The notes beneath the pieces were generated by a model, which saw nothing but the letters and a program-made list of their open reading frames with translations, was not told the DNA's origin and did not search any database. Of a stretch of 64,000 nucleotides of DNA, positions 34,447 through 45,805 are shown piece by piece (position 1 is the stretch's first letter; every line of letters starts with the position of its first letter). Source of the stretch: Pogostemon cablin. Lineage: Eukaryota > Streptophyta > Magnoliopsida > Lamiales > Lamiaceae. The position numbers were made by a program, and so were the translations under genes. The stretch is from the NCBI GenBank assembly GCA_023678885.1, contig CM043006.1, positions 8,707,948 to 8,771,947 of the forward strand. Reading direction: 5' to 3'.

Positions 34447-34819
34447 CTTGGATTTACCTTATTCCTTAGTCGATTAAGAGTTTGAAGAATATCTCATTTT
34501 GATGGCTGTGTTGAGGCTAAGATATCCCTAAAGTAATTCAAAATGATCTGCTCAAGTTCCTGCTTGTTGTGTCTCAGAACATTGTTCTCATCCAAAAGCG
34601 AAGATATTTGATTATTCTCTCGCCTTTTACTAGCATGAGAATGGAAAAGCTAGTATTTCTGCCCCCTTCTTTGTACCAATAAAGTTTTGCTCGTTGTTTC
34701 CAGAGGATGCTTTCTTGCTCGAGGAGAAAATCCAGGTGACAATAAAGTTCAGTGAGCTGATTCTTAATAGTATGAGTGATGACTGAATTATTAAGACTTG
34801 TAATTTCTCTCAAGTTTCC

Positions 34820-35709
34820 TTTATTTTATTTTTAAAATTTTTGAGATCTGAGCCGCCCCAAAAGAGAAGTCCAACAGCACAGTTGCTTATCTTAGTAGGA
34901 AGAGATTGTACATCACTATTTCAATTATCACGGATAATATTTTCATAATCAGACTTTCGAACCCAAAGGGCCTCAAAACGAAAAGGCCAATCAACACACT
35001 AATCAGGTTGGTGGAGATTCAAAGTGTTGAACTGAATTTATATGCAGGCATGATCAGAAAAGTATGTCTGGATATGAGAGATTTTTGTCCAGTGGAAGAT
35101 ATCTTTCCAAAGAGAATTTGATGTAAATCTATCCAAACGGGCTCGTTGAGTGAAAGGATGAACTGATATTCTTTCCCATGTGTATTTCTTGCCTATGTAG
35201 CCTAGATCAGAAAGATTGCAAAGATCAAGGGCTTCACGAAAGGTGTCATCTGCCACGATGCCCGAGGGTTACGAATATCAAATTCATTAGAGACAAGCAC
35301 CTCGTTGAAATCACCAAAGCAAAGCCATGGAGTATGAGGCTGAGTGGAGAGACTGGGGAATCGAGCCCAAGCTGCACATCTAAGAAAGTCATTTGGTTCT
35401 CCATAAACTCCAGTAATACGGAATGAAGTGTTTTGAAGAGTGATATCCGCATCAATAAACCAATTAGAAAGACATTGCAATGTACACACAACATTCTTAT
35501 GCCAAAGAAGAGCCTCCAGAATTCCCAGTAGAGGATACAGCCACACCAAAAAAATTGATCCTTTCCTTTATCCTATCAACAACACGAGAGTCACATTTAG
35601 TTTCACAGATGAAAAGTACCAAGAGAGACTTTGTGCGAACCAATTCGTAGAGCTATTGAACTGTTCGAGGGTTCCCAAGCCCTTGACAGTTCCAGCTGAG
35701 AATATTCAT
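34820..35709 (-). pseudogene. LINE ORF2 AP-endonuclease (broken)
   Basis: The ATG at 35709 opens MNILSWNCQGLGNPRTVQ, the characteristic start of plant LINE ORF2 endonucleases with the catalytic N in WNCQG. Next is LFICETKCDSRVV (catalytic E), then RITGVYGEPNDFLR and LCFGDFNEVL (catalytic D and N). LCNLSDLGYIGKKYTWERIS and DRFTSNSLWKDIF follow, then the SDHACI ending near 35038. The enzyme nicks target DNA to prime reverse transcription. A stop near 35655 and several frame changes break it. Confidence 0.85.
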
Positions 35710-35764
35710 AATAATTGGCAGGACTGGTTGGGGCAACCAGTCTCTGCCATGAAAAGGTTAGAAG

Positions 35765-36961
35765 TGTTGGCGTTCGATCATTTGGTTAACTTGAATCATT
35801 AGGGTTCCATGCGATTCTATATCAGTGGAAGCAAGAATATAGAAATGTATTACCTTTCACTAGGGTATGTTGTAGAAGAACAGCTACAGAAAATAACCTC
35901 TTGATCTTCTGTTATATTCCCAAGTCCAATCATGACGTCGTGTGGGCGACGACCTTCAAGATCCTCTCAATCTACCTCCTCCCTCTTTATCCCGGTATTT
36001 AGGCTGAAATTAGGATTTCCGGACAGCTGAGATGACTTATATATAGGCTACAACAGGGAACAGGATGAGAAATTACAGTTGGGCCTCCATTGAGCTTAAG
36101 TATCCAAGTTTAGCCCAAGACTTATACCTAAGTCCAACAATAATAATATAGTCCACTAAAATATTATTACTACACTACCACTCTAATCCTAAGTTACATT
36201 ATGGGCTCTTTCTTATTATGAACCTGTTAGTCTCCCCATGTTTAAGATATAAAATGCCCATTAATTAATTTACTAATAACTCCATTAATTAATATCTCAT
36301 CCGAGAGTAGTACCACTCAACCTTGTTATCATGCCGGAATAAATCCACCTGCAGGGTTAACATGATAATCCTTATGATCTCCTCAATGGGACATCATCAA
36401 CCCATTTAATAAGAGACATATTCCTTCTACAATCAACAGCACACCATAGAGACAACACTATTTTCCAACTCATCGAGTTTGTTGATTTAATATATAAATC
36501 TCAACCATTGATAAATCAAAGAGATATATACTGGCTTACGTGTCGAGGTTATTGTATAGGCATTAAAAACACGAACATCCATATTAACAACTGAGATCAA
36601 GTTCTTCTATATAGTCAGTATAAGACGAACGATCTCAAGCGGTCCTTCTCAATACACACAAAGCGCACTAATGTGATTGTATAGTCAAAACATACTAACA
36701 CCAAATCACACTACAACCATCCCAATAGATTGTCCCCATCTATCTCGGTTGTGAACATCTATTTATACTTTATAAGAAACCGACAATATGATCATCTGTG
36801 CGATGCCGCACACCATATTATCTACAGTATAAAGTAAATAGACTATTGCATTGACATATGAATAAATTATAAGATGCAATCATTTGATCAATGATTCTTA
36901 TTTCAAATATTGTTAAAACATTGTTCATACTAAAGCTAGGCTTTTAGTATACAATCCAATA
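35765..36961 (-). repeat. Solo Copia LTR inside the LINE
   Basis: It reads TGTTGGCGTTCGATCATTTG...ACAATCCAATA and belongs to the same family as the LTRs at 21660 and 30814. The flanks AGAAG (35760-35764) and GGAAG (36962-36966) are a near-perfect 5-bp duplication. No internal sequence exists, so it is an LTR-LTR recombination product. It sits between LINE ORF1 and ORF2 and lacks the recurrent module found in some relatives. Confidence 0.85.
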
Positions 36962-37060
36962 GGAAGAAGGGTCAGTCATGTGGGAATCAAGAGAGGCATG
37001 TGAGATGAATTTTAGTTTTTTTGGAAGAATGAGGACTAACATCCAAGGAAAGATCATCAT

Positions 37061-38476
37061 TTATGAGAGGACGTTTTGGGGTGTGAGAATCATAGGAGTA
37101 AGGTCCACTGAACAGGTAAAAGTTTCTTTAGTACGAGTGAACTTGCGAGGTGTTTTTCGAGGAGTGGAAGCATGGGAGATAGGAACATCTAACAAGCATA
37201 GATTATTGAGAAGAGTTGAGGATGGTAAATGGTTGCCAAGAAGAGGGAGTGTGGGAGTGCTATGGAGTGGAGGAGTATTTTGAGGATTAGGCTTCGGGGT
37301 GAGAATCAAATTTAGGAGTGAGGAGAAAAGGTTTGATTGTGGAGTGGAGTTATGGTGAGTAGGAGAGCATGAAGATAAATCAACAGAGGGAACATGAGGA
37401 TGAGTAGAGCTAGTAGCATGTATGAAACTTTGTGGTGGGGGTAGGAGATTTGTAGCTGACAATGACAGACATGAGATTCTTGAAAAGAGAAGCAGATGAT
37501 GGTGGTGAGCATGGAGTATAAATATGAGGGGAAGAGTGTATGTGATGGGGGAAGCAAAGAGTGGGCACAGCTGATTGAGGGGCAATTAGGATTAGGAGAA
37601 TGACATGGAGAGGTTGGTGGATTATGTGAAGGTGGGACATAGTTTTTTAAGTTAAAGTTAGATTATTGGTAAGGTGGGGCAGAGTTGCTGTTGGTAGTGT
37701 TGGAGTTTTGAGAAGGGTTTGCACGTTGGGCTTGTGAGTTGAAAAGGTTGGAAGATGAAGCACGAAGCCACTACCAAAAGGAAAAGCTGCCATGTGTGAG
37801 CTTGGATTTAAAAGTTTGGCATCACAATCCTTATCCACGTGGCCAATGCAACCACAAAAGTAACAATAAAGAGGCAGCTGTTCATATTTAAAGGGCAGAG
37901 AATATCCACTCTACCATGGTGGACTTTGAGGATCCTTCTTAGAGGTTTTTAAATATCAAGATTTGTCTGTATCCTCAGAAAACGCCGAAACAAACAACCA
38001 TCTTTATCAGAGTCAGCATCAGAAAAACAACTAATTTGATTTTCTGTAATTCTTGCAAAATTCAGATTCATTAAGCCTAGAGGAAGACCATGAATTTAGA
38101 CCCAAAAGTGGCAGAATTTCGGATCAATTTTAGCAGGGATAGCTTTCAAATCGACTGGAGAGAGAATAAGAAAATATCGATCAAATAGCAATGGGGATTC
38201 TCTTTAAATACGGGTGTAATCCGTTTCATCATCCAAGTAGAAGAGAACAACTTTATCATATAGAGATTTACAGTGTAAAGGATATTTTGGGTTCCAAAGA
38301 TTACGAAACAGAGCCTCAATTTCTGAAAGTGGAAATGGGCGGTGTGCTAGGAGCTTACCAATAAAACAGAAAGATCAAATGAAAGAAGATTCAATGCATT
38401 CCTCAACAATCAGAGCAGTTTCTTCATCATCTCTAAGAGTGAGATTGTCATACAAATGTTCAAGAGGATCAACCAT
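37061..38476 (-). pseudogene. LINE ORF1 (gag-like, DUF4283-type with CCHC knuckle), broken
   Basis: A likely start is the ATG at 38476 (MVDPLEHLYDNLTLRDDEET). After a stop near 38372 the frame continues as FIGKLLAHRPFPLSEIEALF and LWNPKYPLHCKSLYD, the pattern of the DUF4283 RNA-binding-like domain of plant LINE ORF1. A zinc knuckle CYFCGCIGHVDKDC lies at about 37870-37830. The remainder (about 37800-37061) is a Pro/Ser/Thr/His-rich tail. ORF1 proteins coat the LINE RNA. Several interruptions make it inactive. Confidence 0.75.
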
Positions 38477-38766
38477 TATAGCCAGAGAGACAACAGAGAT
38501 AATAATAGACTAGAGAATAAGGAAATCCAAATATCCTATTCACCAACCATCCAGATGCACAACACCAATTTGAAGCTTGAAAAGAAAGAGAGAAGAAATA
38601 CAATAAGAAAAATAATGTAAGAAAAACAGAAATATAAAAAAGATCTAGATTCAGGGCAGGGCACTAATGGCGGCTCCAACAAGGAGAACTCCTAGGACAG
38701 AGAAGAGAACTGAGTCTTTTGAAATGTTAGTGTTGTTTCTACTGCTTCAATAGATATACAGTATAA

Positions 38767-38780
38767 CTTATAATCTACTT
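38767..38780. repeat. LINE target-site duplication, right copy
   Basis: CTTATAATCTACTT, identical to 20807-20820. Confidence 0.85.
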
Positions 38781-39638
38781 AATATTATGGAAAATTAATT
38801 ATTTTAAAATCAAGTATAAACTTTATTGAATTTTATAGGAACATCATCAAAATTGCCACTTTTAATAATTTATTTTGAAAAAAATAATATTGCTCAATAT
38901 AATTTTTTAGAAAAAAATATTTTTAAAAAATTTTAGATACAATTAACAAGTAGTTTGATATCTTATCTTTCACTATGCCTCCAATCTTACATGAGATTGT
39001 GTGCAACTATACGTATGATAATATATTAATTATAGCATATTTTAGGTATTAAGTGTTATTACTATGAAATACGTACATTCAATTTTATTATTATGAAATA
39101 CAAAAAAGTTGGAATAATATACCTAGACTATATGTGCGATCTTATACATGTTTTATTTAGTAACATATGTGCGACGTTGCACGCGACTATATGGACGACT
39201 ATATGTGCGATATTGTATTAATTATATATTAAAGAGGGAAAAGATAAAAAAGTGACATTTTTACAAACAATTTATTTTTGATTTTTTTTAAAATAAACTA
39301 TTATTTGGAAAAATTTTCACAAATTCTCTATTTTATTTATCAACTATTAAGGGAGTTGATAAATAAAATTGGAGAAAGTTAATAGGTAAAAAAAATATAT
39401 TAATTCTTAATTAAATATAAAATGTGATATAAATTTTATTATTTTAAGTAAATATTTAAAACATATGATTAAATAAAATATATAAGTATTAATAAAATGC
39501 AACTATGTATTAACTTTTTATTTATCAATTTTATTTTTTTAACTTTTATTTAAACAATAATTACTTCATGATATTACCCATATTATTACAAGTTGGGTTA
39601 TTTGAATGTTATGTGTGTTGCTGATCTCAACATAATTC
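38781..39638. other. AT-rich DNA between LINE and the Copia/Gypsy nest
   Basis: No gene was seen. A small cluster of 'ctatatgtgcga' words occurs at 39128-39220. The last five bases (AATTC, 39634-39638) are the left target duplication of the Copia element. Confidence 0.5.
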
Positions 39639-40374
39639 TGTTAGATTGTATACTAAAAGACTAGCTTTAGTATGAACAGTGTTTTAATAATATTTGAAAT
39701 GAGAATCATTGATCAAATGATTGCGTCTTATAATTTATTTATATGTCGATGCAATAGTCCACTTACTTTATACTGTAAATAATATGTTGTGCGACAATAT
39801 GCGGAAGATCATATTATCGATTTCCTTATAAAGTATAAACAGATGCTCACAACCGAGATAGACGGGGACTCTCTATTGAGATGGTTGTAGTGTGATTTGG
39901 TATTAATTTGTCTTGACTATAAAATCACATTAGTATGCTTTGTGAGTATTGAGCAGGACCGCTTGAGATCGTTCGACTTATATGGACTATATAGGAGAAC
40001 TTGATCTCTGTTATTATGGATGTTTGTGCTCTTAATCCCTATACAATAACCTCGACATGTAAGCCAGTATGTATTATTTTGATTCATCAATGGGTGAGAT
40101 TTACATATATTTAATCAACAAACTCGGTGAGTTGGGAAATAGTGTTGTCTCCATGGTGTGCTGTTGATTGTTGAAGGAATCCGAGTCCTATTAAATAGGT
40201 ATATGATGTCCCTTTGAGGAACTCATAAGGATTATCATGCAAACCCTGCAGGTGGAATTATTTCGGCATGATAATGAGGTTGAGTGGTACTACTCTCGGA
40301 TGAGATACTAAGTAATGGAGTTATCAGTAACTTAATTAATTAATGAGCATTGTATATCTTAAACATGGGGAGAC
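39639..40374 (+). repeat. 5' LTR of the plus-strand Copia element, first part
   Basis: It starts TGTTAGATTGTATACTAAAAG. It is collinear with 61035 onward until the Gypsy insertion after GGGGAGAC. The LTR resumes at about 55516 with TAACTGACTCATAATAAG. Confidence 0.9.
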
Positions 40375-42105
40375 TGATGAGAATGAAAATAAGCGTGTTT
40401 TAATGTCCAATTTAACACCTTCTTGATGGGAATAGTTGTTATATATTAGCACAAGTGTCTTATATTTGATATATGTGAGAAAAAGGTCCACTTGCGGCGT
40501 TTTATTGTGTTTTAAGTGGAAAAAGGGTTCAAAAGTGCAAAGTTGGAGAAAATGTGCAATTTGTGCAATGATGCTGAAAAATGCACATCCAACTTATGTA
40601 ATTTTTTTGTATTTGTATGGAGCTCTGAACTAGAAGTTGATATGTGGTTAGAAAGCGACAGAAGAGAGGGTCGTTTTGGCATAAGGAACACTTCAATCGG
40701 ATTCCAAACGAGATAGTTGTGATCCAAATGGTGACGTTGCACAAGCTATTTCTGTTCAGCTCAACTGTTCAACTTTGCATAACTTTTTATACATTCAAAT
40801 GTTAGAGTTTCTGTGATTTATTCATATGGATAGAAATCGAAGGAATATAGGATCGCGTAAGCGCAAGAATTACTCAAATCGGAGGTCGGATAAGGAAGTT
40901 ATGCTCAAAATCGTGAAGTCGCGCAACTACCAGCAAGAATTTCTGAGAATTTTAGAATTTGTGTGTGTTTTTACACCCCTAGTATGTGTCTGCGTGTATT
41001 TTTGTGTTTTCCAAGAAAAAGCCGATCATACACCCCACAAGGGGGATCACCCCCCAACCATCATCTACATCCTTTCATCTATCCATCCATCACTTTGAAA
41101 ATTCGTTCGTGGAATCAAGAGGAGAACCAACAGGAGGATTCAAGATGGAGAAGGACGTGATGACTCCCACATCAAGGATTTTATTCGTTTCCTAGTTTAT
41201 CTTATATTTTCCGAACATCCGGGTAAGATCTATCCGACACCCATGATTGTTCTTCGTAACTCATGGGCTAGAGTCTTTTTCGTAGAACTAGGTTTGTGAA
41301 GGTTTTTACGAATTAATTGAACTTTCGTGTGTAAACTCCGTACAACACTACTTTATTTATTTTATATATGATTATGCTTTCTTAATCCATATTCATGGTC
41401 ATTTTGTGCATCTTCAATTGGTATATAGAGTCTGAATATATATCTTGGTTGTAGATTGAGTGCGTTCACCGCTGAACAGGATTCCATGTTATGATTCTAA
41501 GTGAGGGGACTCAGAAGCTTCATTAGAACTATCATATATGAATACTTATTAGTTGAATTGAATTCGGGTTATTAAGTAGGATAAAGAGGATAATTTTATA
41601 GTACCTATAAAGGGAGATCATATCGAGTTAGAGTACCAATTGGCCAGGAAAATAGTTAATACTCATAGTACCTAGAAAGGTGGTGAAATTATATCTTTTG
41701 CTCCAAGATTATTCACACGTGTTACACGCATTTTACTTGTGTCTATAGAGTTGATATGCATGGTTTAGTGATGCGTCCATATTCCATAAGTCAGAGCTGG
41801 ACATCAACATACGGAAGGGAAATTAATTTGTGAAAGTGGATTATCCTAGAGCTACCTATTCTCCTACTTGATCCACTTTCGTATTTTTCCAATGATATTT
41901 TATTTTATTTGTTATTTAATAATTCTGCTTAGTAGTTTAATAATTAAATCTCAAACTTAATTGCCTTTTATCTTAATTTATTTAAATAATAATTAAATTG
42001 ATAATACGTCGTCCTTTCAATATTTAACTTGGTTGATTTCTTAAGCTGCAATTGATATCCTTTATACTTGGAGATTAATTTTACATGCAAAGAAAACGCG
42101 CATCA
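40375..42105 (+). repeat. 5' LTR of the Gypsy element (promoter segment deleted)
   Basis: It runs TGATGAGAATGAAAATAAGC...GCATCA. Two copies of the recurrent module lie at about 40628-40750 and 40815-40935. Compared with the 3' LTR it lacks about 92 bases around the TATA box. Confidence 0.85.
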
Positions 42106-42276
42106 AGTTTTTGGCGCAATTGACGGGGACGGCTGCTATTATTAATTTATTATTTCTAATTGATTAAGACTTTTATTCGTGATTATTTATTTCTATCTAA
42201 CCTTGAATTTTTCTGAGGTACTTGTGCACTAGGAAAGGAGAGGAAGGAAAAGAACCAATAACACATTGAGCTAAAC

Positions 42277-43266
42277 ATGGCCGGAGCAAGGCAGAATCCG
42301 AATAATATTAACATACGTGAAATTTTCACGAACTATGGGATTGACAATATGGGGTTGATAGGAGCAAGGGAGGAAGATAATGATTTTGAGATACATCCCG
42401 CTCTTATCAACTTCTTTTCTGGAGGTTGTTTTGAAGATCCATATCAGCATCTGTAAAGATTTCTTGGTTATATGAACACTCAAAAGGGAGTTGGAGCTAA
42501 TGATAATGCTAGGCGGATTGCCCTATTCAAGTTCTCTTTGATTGATAGGGCAGAAGCTTGGTATGAGACTCTTGATGCCACAGATTGCACTACATGGGAC
42601 CAAATGCAGCAGAAGTTCTTGGAGAGATACATGCCATCCTCAAGGATATTAAGAATGAAGCAAGAGATCACCCAATTTATTATGAATCAGGGTGAGAAAT
42701 TTCATGAGTCGTGGAATAGGTTTAAAGATATGCTCAGGAGGTGCCCACATCATGGAATGTCTAACGCTCAGTACATAAACATCTTCTACTATGGATTGGA
42801 TTGTGAGTTGCGTATTCTTATTGATGCATCATCAGGTGGAGCGCTGTTACATAAGACAGCACTTGAAGTAGAAAAGTTATTTGAAGACATCTCTATGAAT
42901 TCACGTGACTGACCTACAGAGAGAGATAAAGGATCATATGTACTTGCCAAGGTAGCGCAGGTTGAACATCAAGTGGAGAAGCCGAATAGGGATGATGAGA
43001 TCGTCTCTAGTTTAGCTAAGCTCAACAAGCTACTAGATTCCCAATAGAGGCAGATTACAGAGTTGACCCAAAGGGGGCCTAGTATGAAGCAGCATGAAGT
43101 GAGAAGTTTTGAAGATACCTTCAATCGATACATGGCTAAGAATGATGCAAGGGTTGACCAAATCGAGGCTATTATGAATGCTAAGTATGTGGATTTAGGA
43201 CCTTACCATTATCATGGGGCAGATGGTCGCGAATGTGAATCAATTGACACAGATGTTGGGGAATAA
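42277..43266 (+). pseudogene. Gypsy (Athila-type) gag, three nonsense interruptions
   Basis: The ATG at 42277 (MAGARQNPNNINIREIF) opens the frame. A TAA at 42454-42456 interrupts after DPYQHL, and the same frame resumes with RFLGYMNTQKGVGANDNARR, RAEAWYETLDATDCTTWDQM and KFLERYMPSSRILRMKQEI, then WNRFKDMLRRCPHHGM. This is the retrotrans_gag capsid signature with 'TTWD--Q-FL--Y-P'. TGA at 42910-42912 and TAG near 43046 break it again before the frame ends at 43264-43266. A long gag frame with few stops suggests relatively recent decay. No zinc knuckle was seen. Confidence 0.85.
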
Positions 43267-43329
43267 TGCCGTCACATTGAGGTCTGGAACGCAGTATAAG
43301 GGACAGATGATGCCGGAAACAAATTCTGA

Positions 43330-43800
43330 AGCGCCAGGATCTCGATTCGACCAGGGTTAGTCCAAGCCAGCCGGTCAAACCACACTATGGAGGTCGAACC
43401 AAGCACTTGGGCAACCTCCGGAGCTTCCAGCTGATCGGTTCGACCAAGACCCCCATGGTTCAACCAACCTTGTTAGTCAAACCGAGGTCGAATCAATCTG
43501 TTCACGACCCCCTGTTTAATCTAAAGTGCGATTCGACCACGTCAAGAATGGTTCGACCAACCCAGTTGGTCGAACAGTGGTCTAACCAGCCTATCCGGAG
43601 CACCCTGTTTTGTCTGAAGCACAGTTCGACCACGAATATCATGGTTTGAATAATCCTGTTGGATGAACCGTGGTCGAACCAGCCTATCCAGAAGAGAACA
43701 CACTTTCAGATGCTCGGTTCGACCACGATACACCTGGTTCGACCAACACCCCAGGTTGAACCGAGGTCGAACCACCTCGTCCATCACTGTTTTCCACACA
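43330..43800 (+). repeat. Tandem repeat of GGTTCGACC-type units in the Gypsy internal region
   Basis: Words of the forms GGTTCGACCA and TGGTCGAACC recur every 20-40 bases. Longer units of about 90-110 bp are marked by GGTTCGACCAA-like starts near 43438, 43548, 43647 and 43736, and phrases such as 'aaccagcctatcc' occur twice. Open frames here follow the repeat on both strands and are not taken as genes. Confidence 0.8.
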
Positions 43801-43831
43801 TAATGTTTTACCTAATGTTAATGCTACTCCA

Positions 43832-44220
43832 ATGCCATCCCAAGGACAAAATACTGAGCTTATATTTGACAAGAAATGGGAAAGAGCAAAGAGGTTGAGA
43901 GCCGAGACGCTTAGACTGTGGATGGATAATGAAGATGTGGTTTTCTCCCTTGATCATGCAATGAAGATGCCCATGGAGACTCAATCATGCAAGAGCATAG
44001 ATGTGATTTCTAACTTGTTTACTCTTGATTTTCTAAGACAGATGACTCCGAATTCGAGTAGAAGATTGATAAGGAGGTGTCTAGACAGCCATGGGAGGAA
44101 GGAAATTCCAAGGATCATATTCTTATTATTAAGAAAGGTGAGGTGCTGAGTGTAGACAAGAAGATTGAAAGAAAGTATTTGAAGGTGAGGATGCGAGAAG
44201 ACCGTCCTTTGATCAAGTAG
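43832..44220 (+). pseudogene. Gypsy pol connector remnant (between protease and RT)
   Basis: It encodes VVFSLDHAMKMPMETQSCKS followed by IDVISNLF. This resembles the 'FN--EAMK-P-E--SC--ID' segment that follows the protease in Athila-type pol. Continuing frames hold PSQLSDIKYERLLGAYP near 44235 (a different frame). Protease and RT proper are absent. The match is to the general pattern of the family and is tentative. Confidence 0.45.
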
Positions 44221-45805
44221 TCCAAAAGGTTACATCCGTCGCAACTCTCCGATATTAAATATGAGCGCCTGTTGGGGGCTTACCCTTCTATTTTATTAAT
44301 TTATTTCTTTTGTGTGAGTAAGAAATTTTTATATTTAAGGTGCTTACTAATCGACAGTTACATCTCTTTGCAAACTTAGTTTTAACTTACGTTTTTACTA
44401 AGTTTGGGGGTGTGATGTTATTACCTTATTGAAGCACCAAGAGTATAATCTTTTTTTGTAATGTTTGCTAGGGGAATTGATTTTTTGCGGTATGTTGAAA
44501 CTTTAATCGGTTTTGATGTGTCGATTTTTTGCAATTTTCCTAGTGTTCAGTGGTGTTCCTAGTGTGTGGAGTCGATTAGATAGTCAATTGATTCTTTCTT
44601 CTAGTTCTCCTATTTATTATTAATGAATCTGTGATGATGAGTGTGTCTTAGTTTTGATGATAGAAAAGGTACGAGAGTGGCGAGATGAGTTCTACACATG
44701 AGGCTTTGACCTAACCGAGTTGAACAACTCGAGGAGCTCGTGATCGAGAAATCAGGTGCCCTCGTTTCCTTTTTCTAATTTTTATGTGTATTTTAAATTC
44801 ATGAAGTGGAAGGATTGAGTTTATATTTTTGGTTATCCATGTGAGCTTATATGTTTAAATCGTGCTTGGAATTCATATGCTCTTGACATTGATGAAGAAA
44901 GTGTACTTGAGTTATATGTGTACTTGTGAGATATTACTTACCATGAAAAGTGCTCTGTTACGTGTTAAAAAACCATGTGAGATTTTGAGCCTTATTCATG
45001 ATAGAATTATTGGCTTTTCAAAGTGTGTTAACAGAGTTTTATAACAGCTTGGAAATGAATGAAATTGATGTTGAAACAGTGATTGAGCTTGAAAATTCAT
45101 CAAAAAAAATCATGGAGTAGTGCTTAAATCTAGTACTTCATGGGATCAAACACCCTAGGGTAGTACTTAAATCTAGTACCCTATGGAGGATGCAAGAGGT
45201 AGTGCCCGAAACTGGTACCTCAAGGAAAAAAAGAAGAAGGAAAAAAAATGTTGTGCTTGAAAGAAAAAAGTGAAATAGTTGAGGAGGATGGTGCTCAACT
45301 GAAGTGAGTAGGAAGAATGAAAGATCATGATAGGCGCGCTTGATTAATCCAAATTTTGAGTCACTTATCCATATATTTCCTACCTTAACCAAAGAGCCAA
45401 TATTACATCCAAAAGAAAAGTCCTTTTTGATCTCATTATTGAATCATACTTTTAGTGGTGGAGAGTTTGAGACTTTTGGCAACCTTATGGTTACGCATGC
45501 ACTTGAATTGTATTTGAGTGAAAACACCTTAATCCATAAGTGTACATCTTTTACACTTGAGTGTGAGTGATATATACTTCCCGTGAGTATGTGAATGGAA
45601 CATTTGATTGGTGGTGATTGTCTTAACTCATATGCTATGAATTGATTATTACGTGTAATAAGAGTTGCATGACCTAAGTTGAGGACAATTGTATTTGAAT
45701 GGGGTATTGGTCACAGTCCTTATTTCTCCGCTAATTTTCATACTCTCTTTCTCTTTATTTTTATTTTGTTTTCTTGGGACGAGCAACGGGTACAGTTTGG
45801 GAGAT
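44221..45805 (+). other. 3' non-coding internal region of the Gypsy element
   Basis: This is a long non-coding tail, as in Athila/Tat elements. It has 'aagtttgggggtgtgatg' at about 44400-44417, repeated 'aaatctagtaccctatgg' phrases at 45120-45210, and a purine-rich GTTTGGGAGAT just before the 3' LTR. It is related to 1872-3165. Confidence 0.65.

Larger units (their letters stand above)
20821..38766 (-). mobile_element. LINE (L1-like) bounded by a 14-bp TSD and split by Copia insertions
   Basis: LINE sequence survives in four blocks, read on the minus strand: ORF1 (38766-36962), endonuclease and RT (35764 to about 33777), post-RT region (30813-29621) and the RNase H end with a short A-tail (21654-20821). 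The 3' end reads CCGTAATAAAAAA just before the duplication. Without the insertions the element is about 5.8 kb, normal for a plant L1-type LINE. Inserts are a Copia element (21660-29615), a truncated Copia plus Gypsy stub (30814 to about 33776) and a solo Copia LTR (35765-36961). It is inactive, with many stops. Confidence 0.85.

Noticed and set aside
37061..37585. A 174-residue Pro/Ser/His-rich frame as a host gene
   Set aside because: It is the continuation of LINE ORF1 after the zinc knuckle, on the LINE's strand and in the right place.
43407..43898. Frames across the GGTTCGACC repeat array
   Set aside because: The repeat lacks stops in several frames at once, and no domain is seen. Best explained by the tandem repeat.
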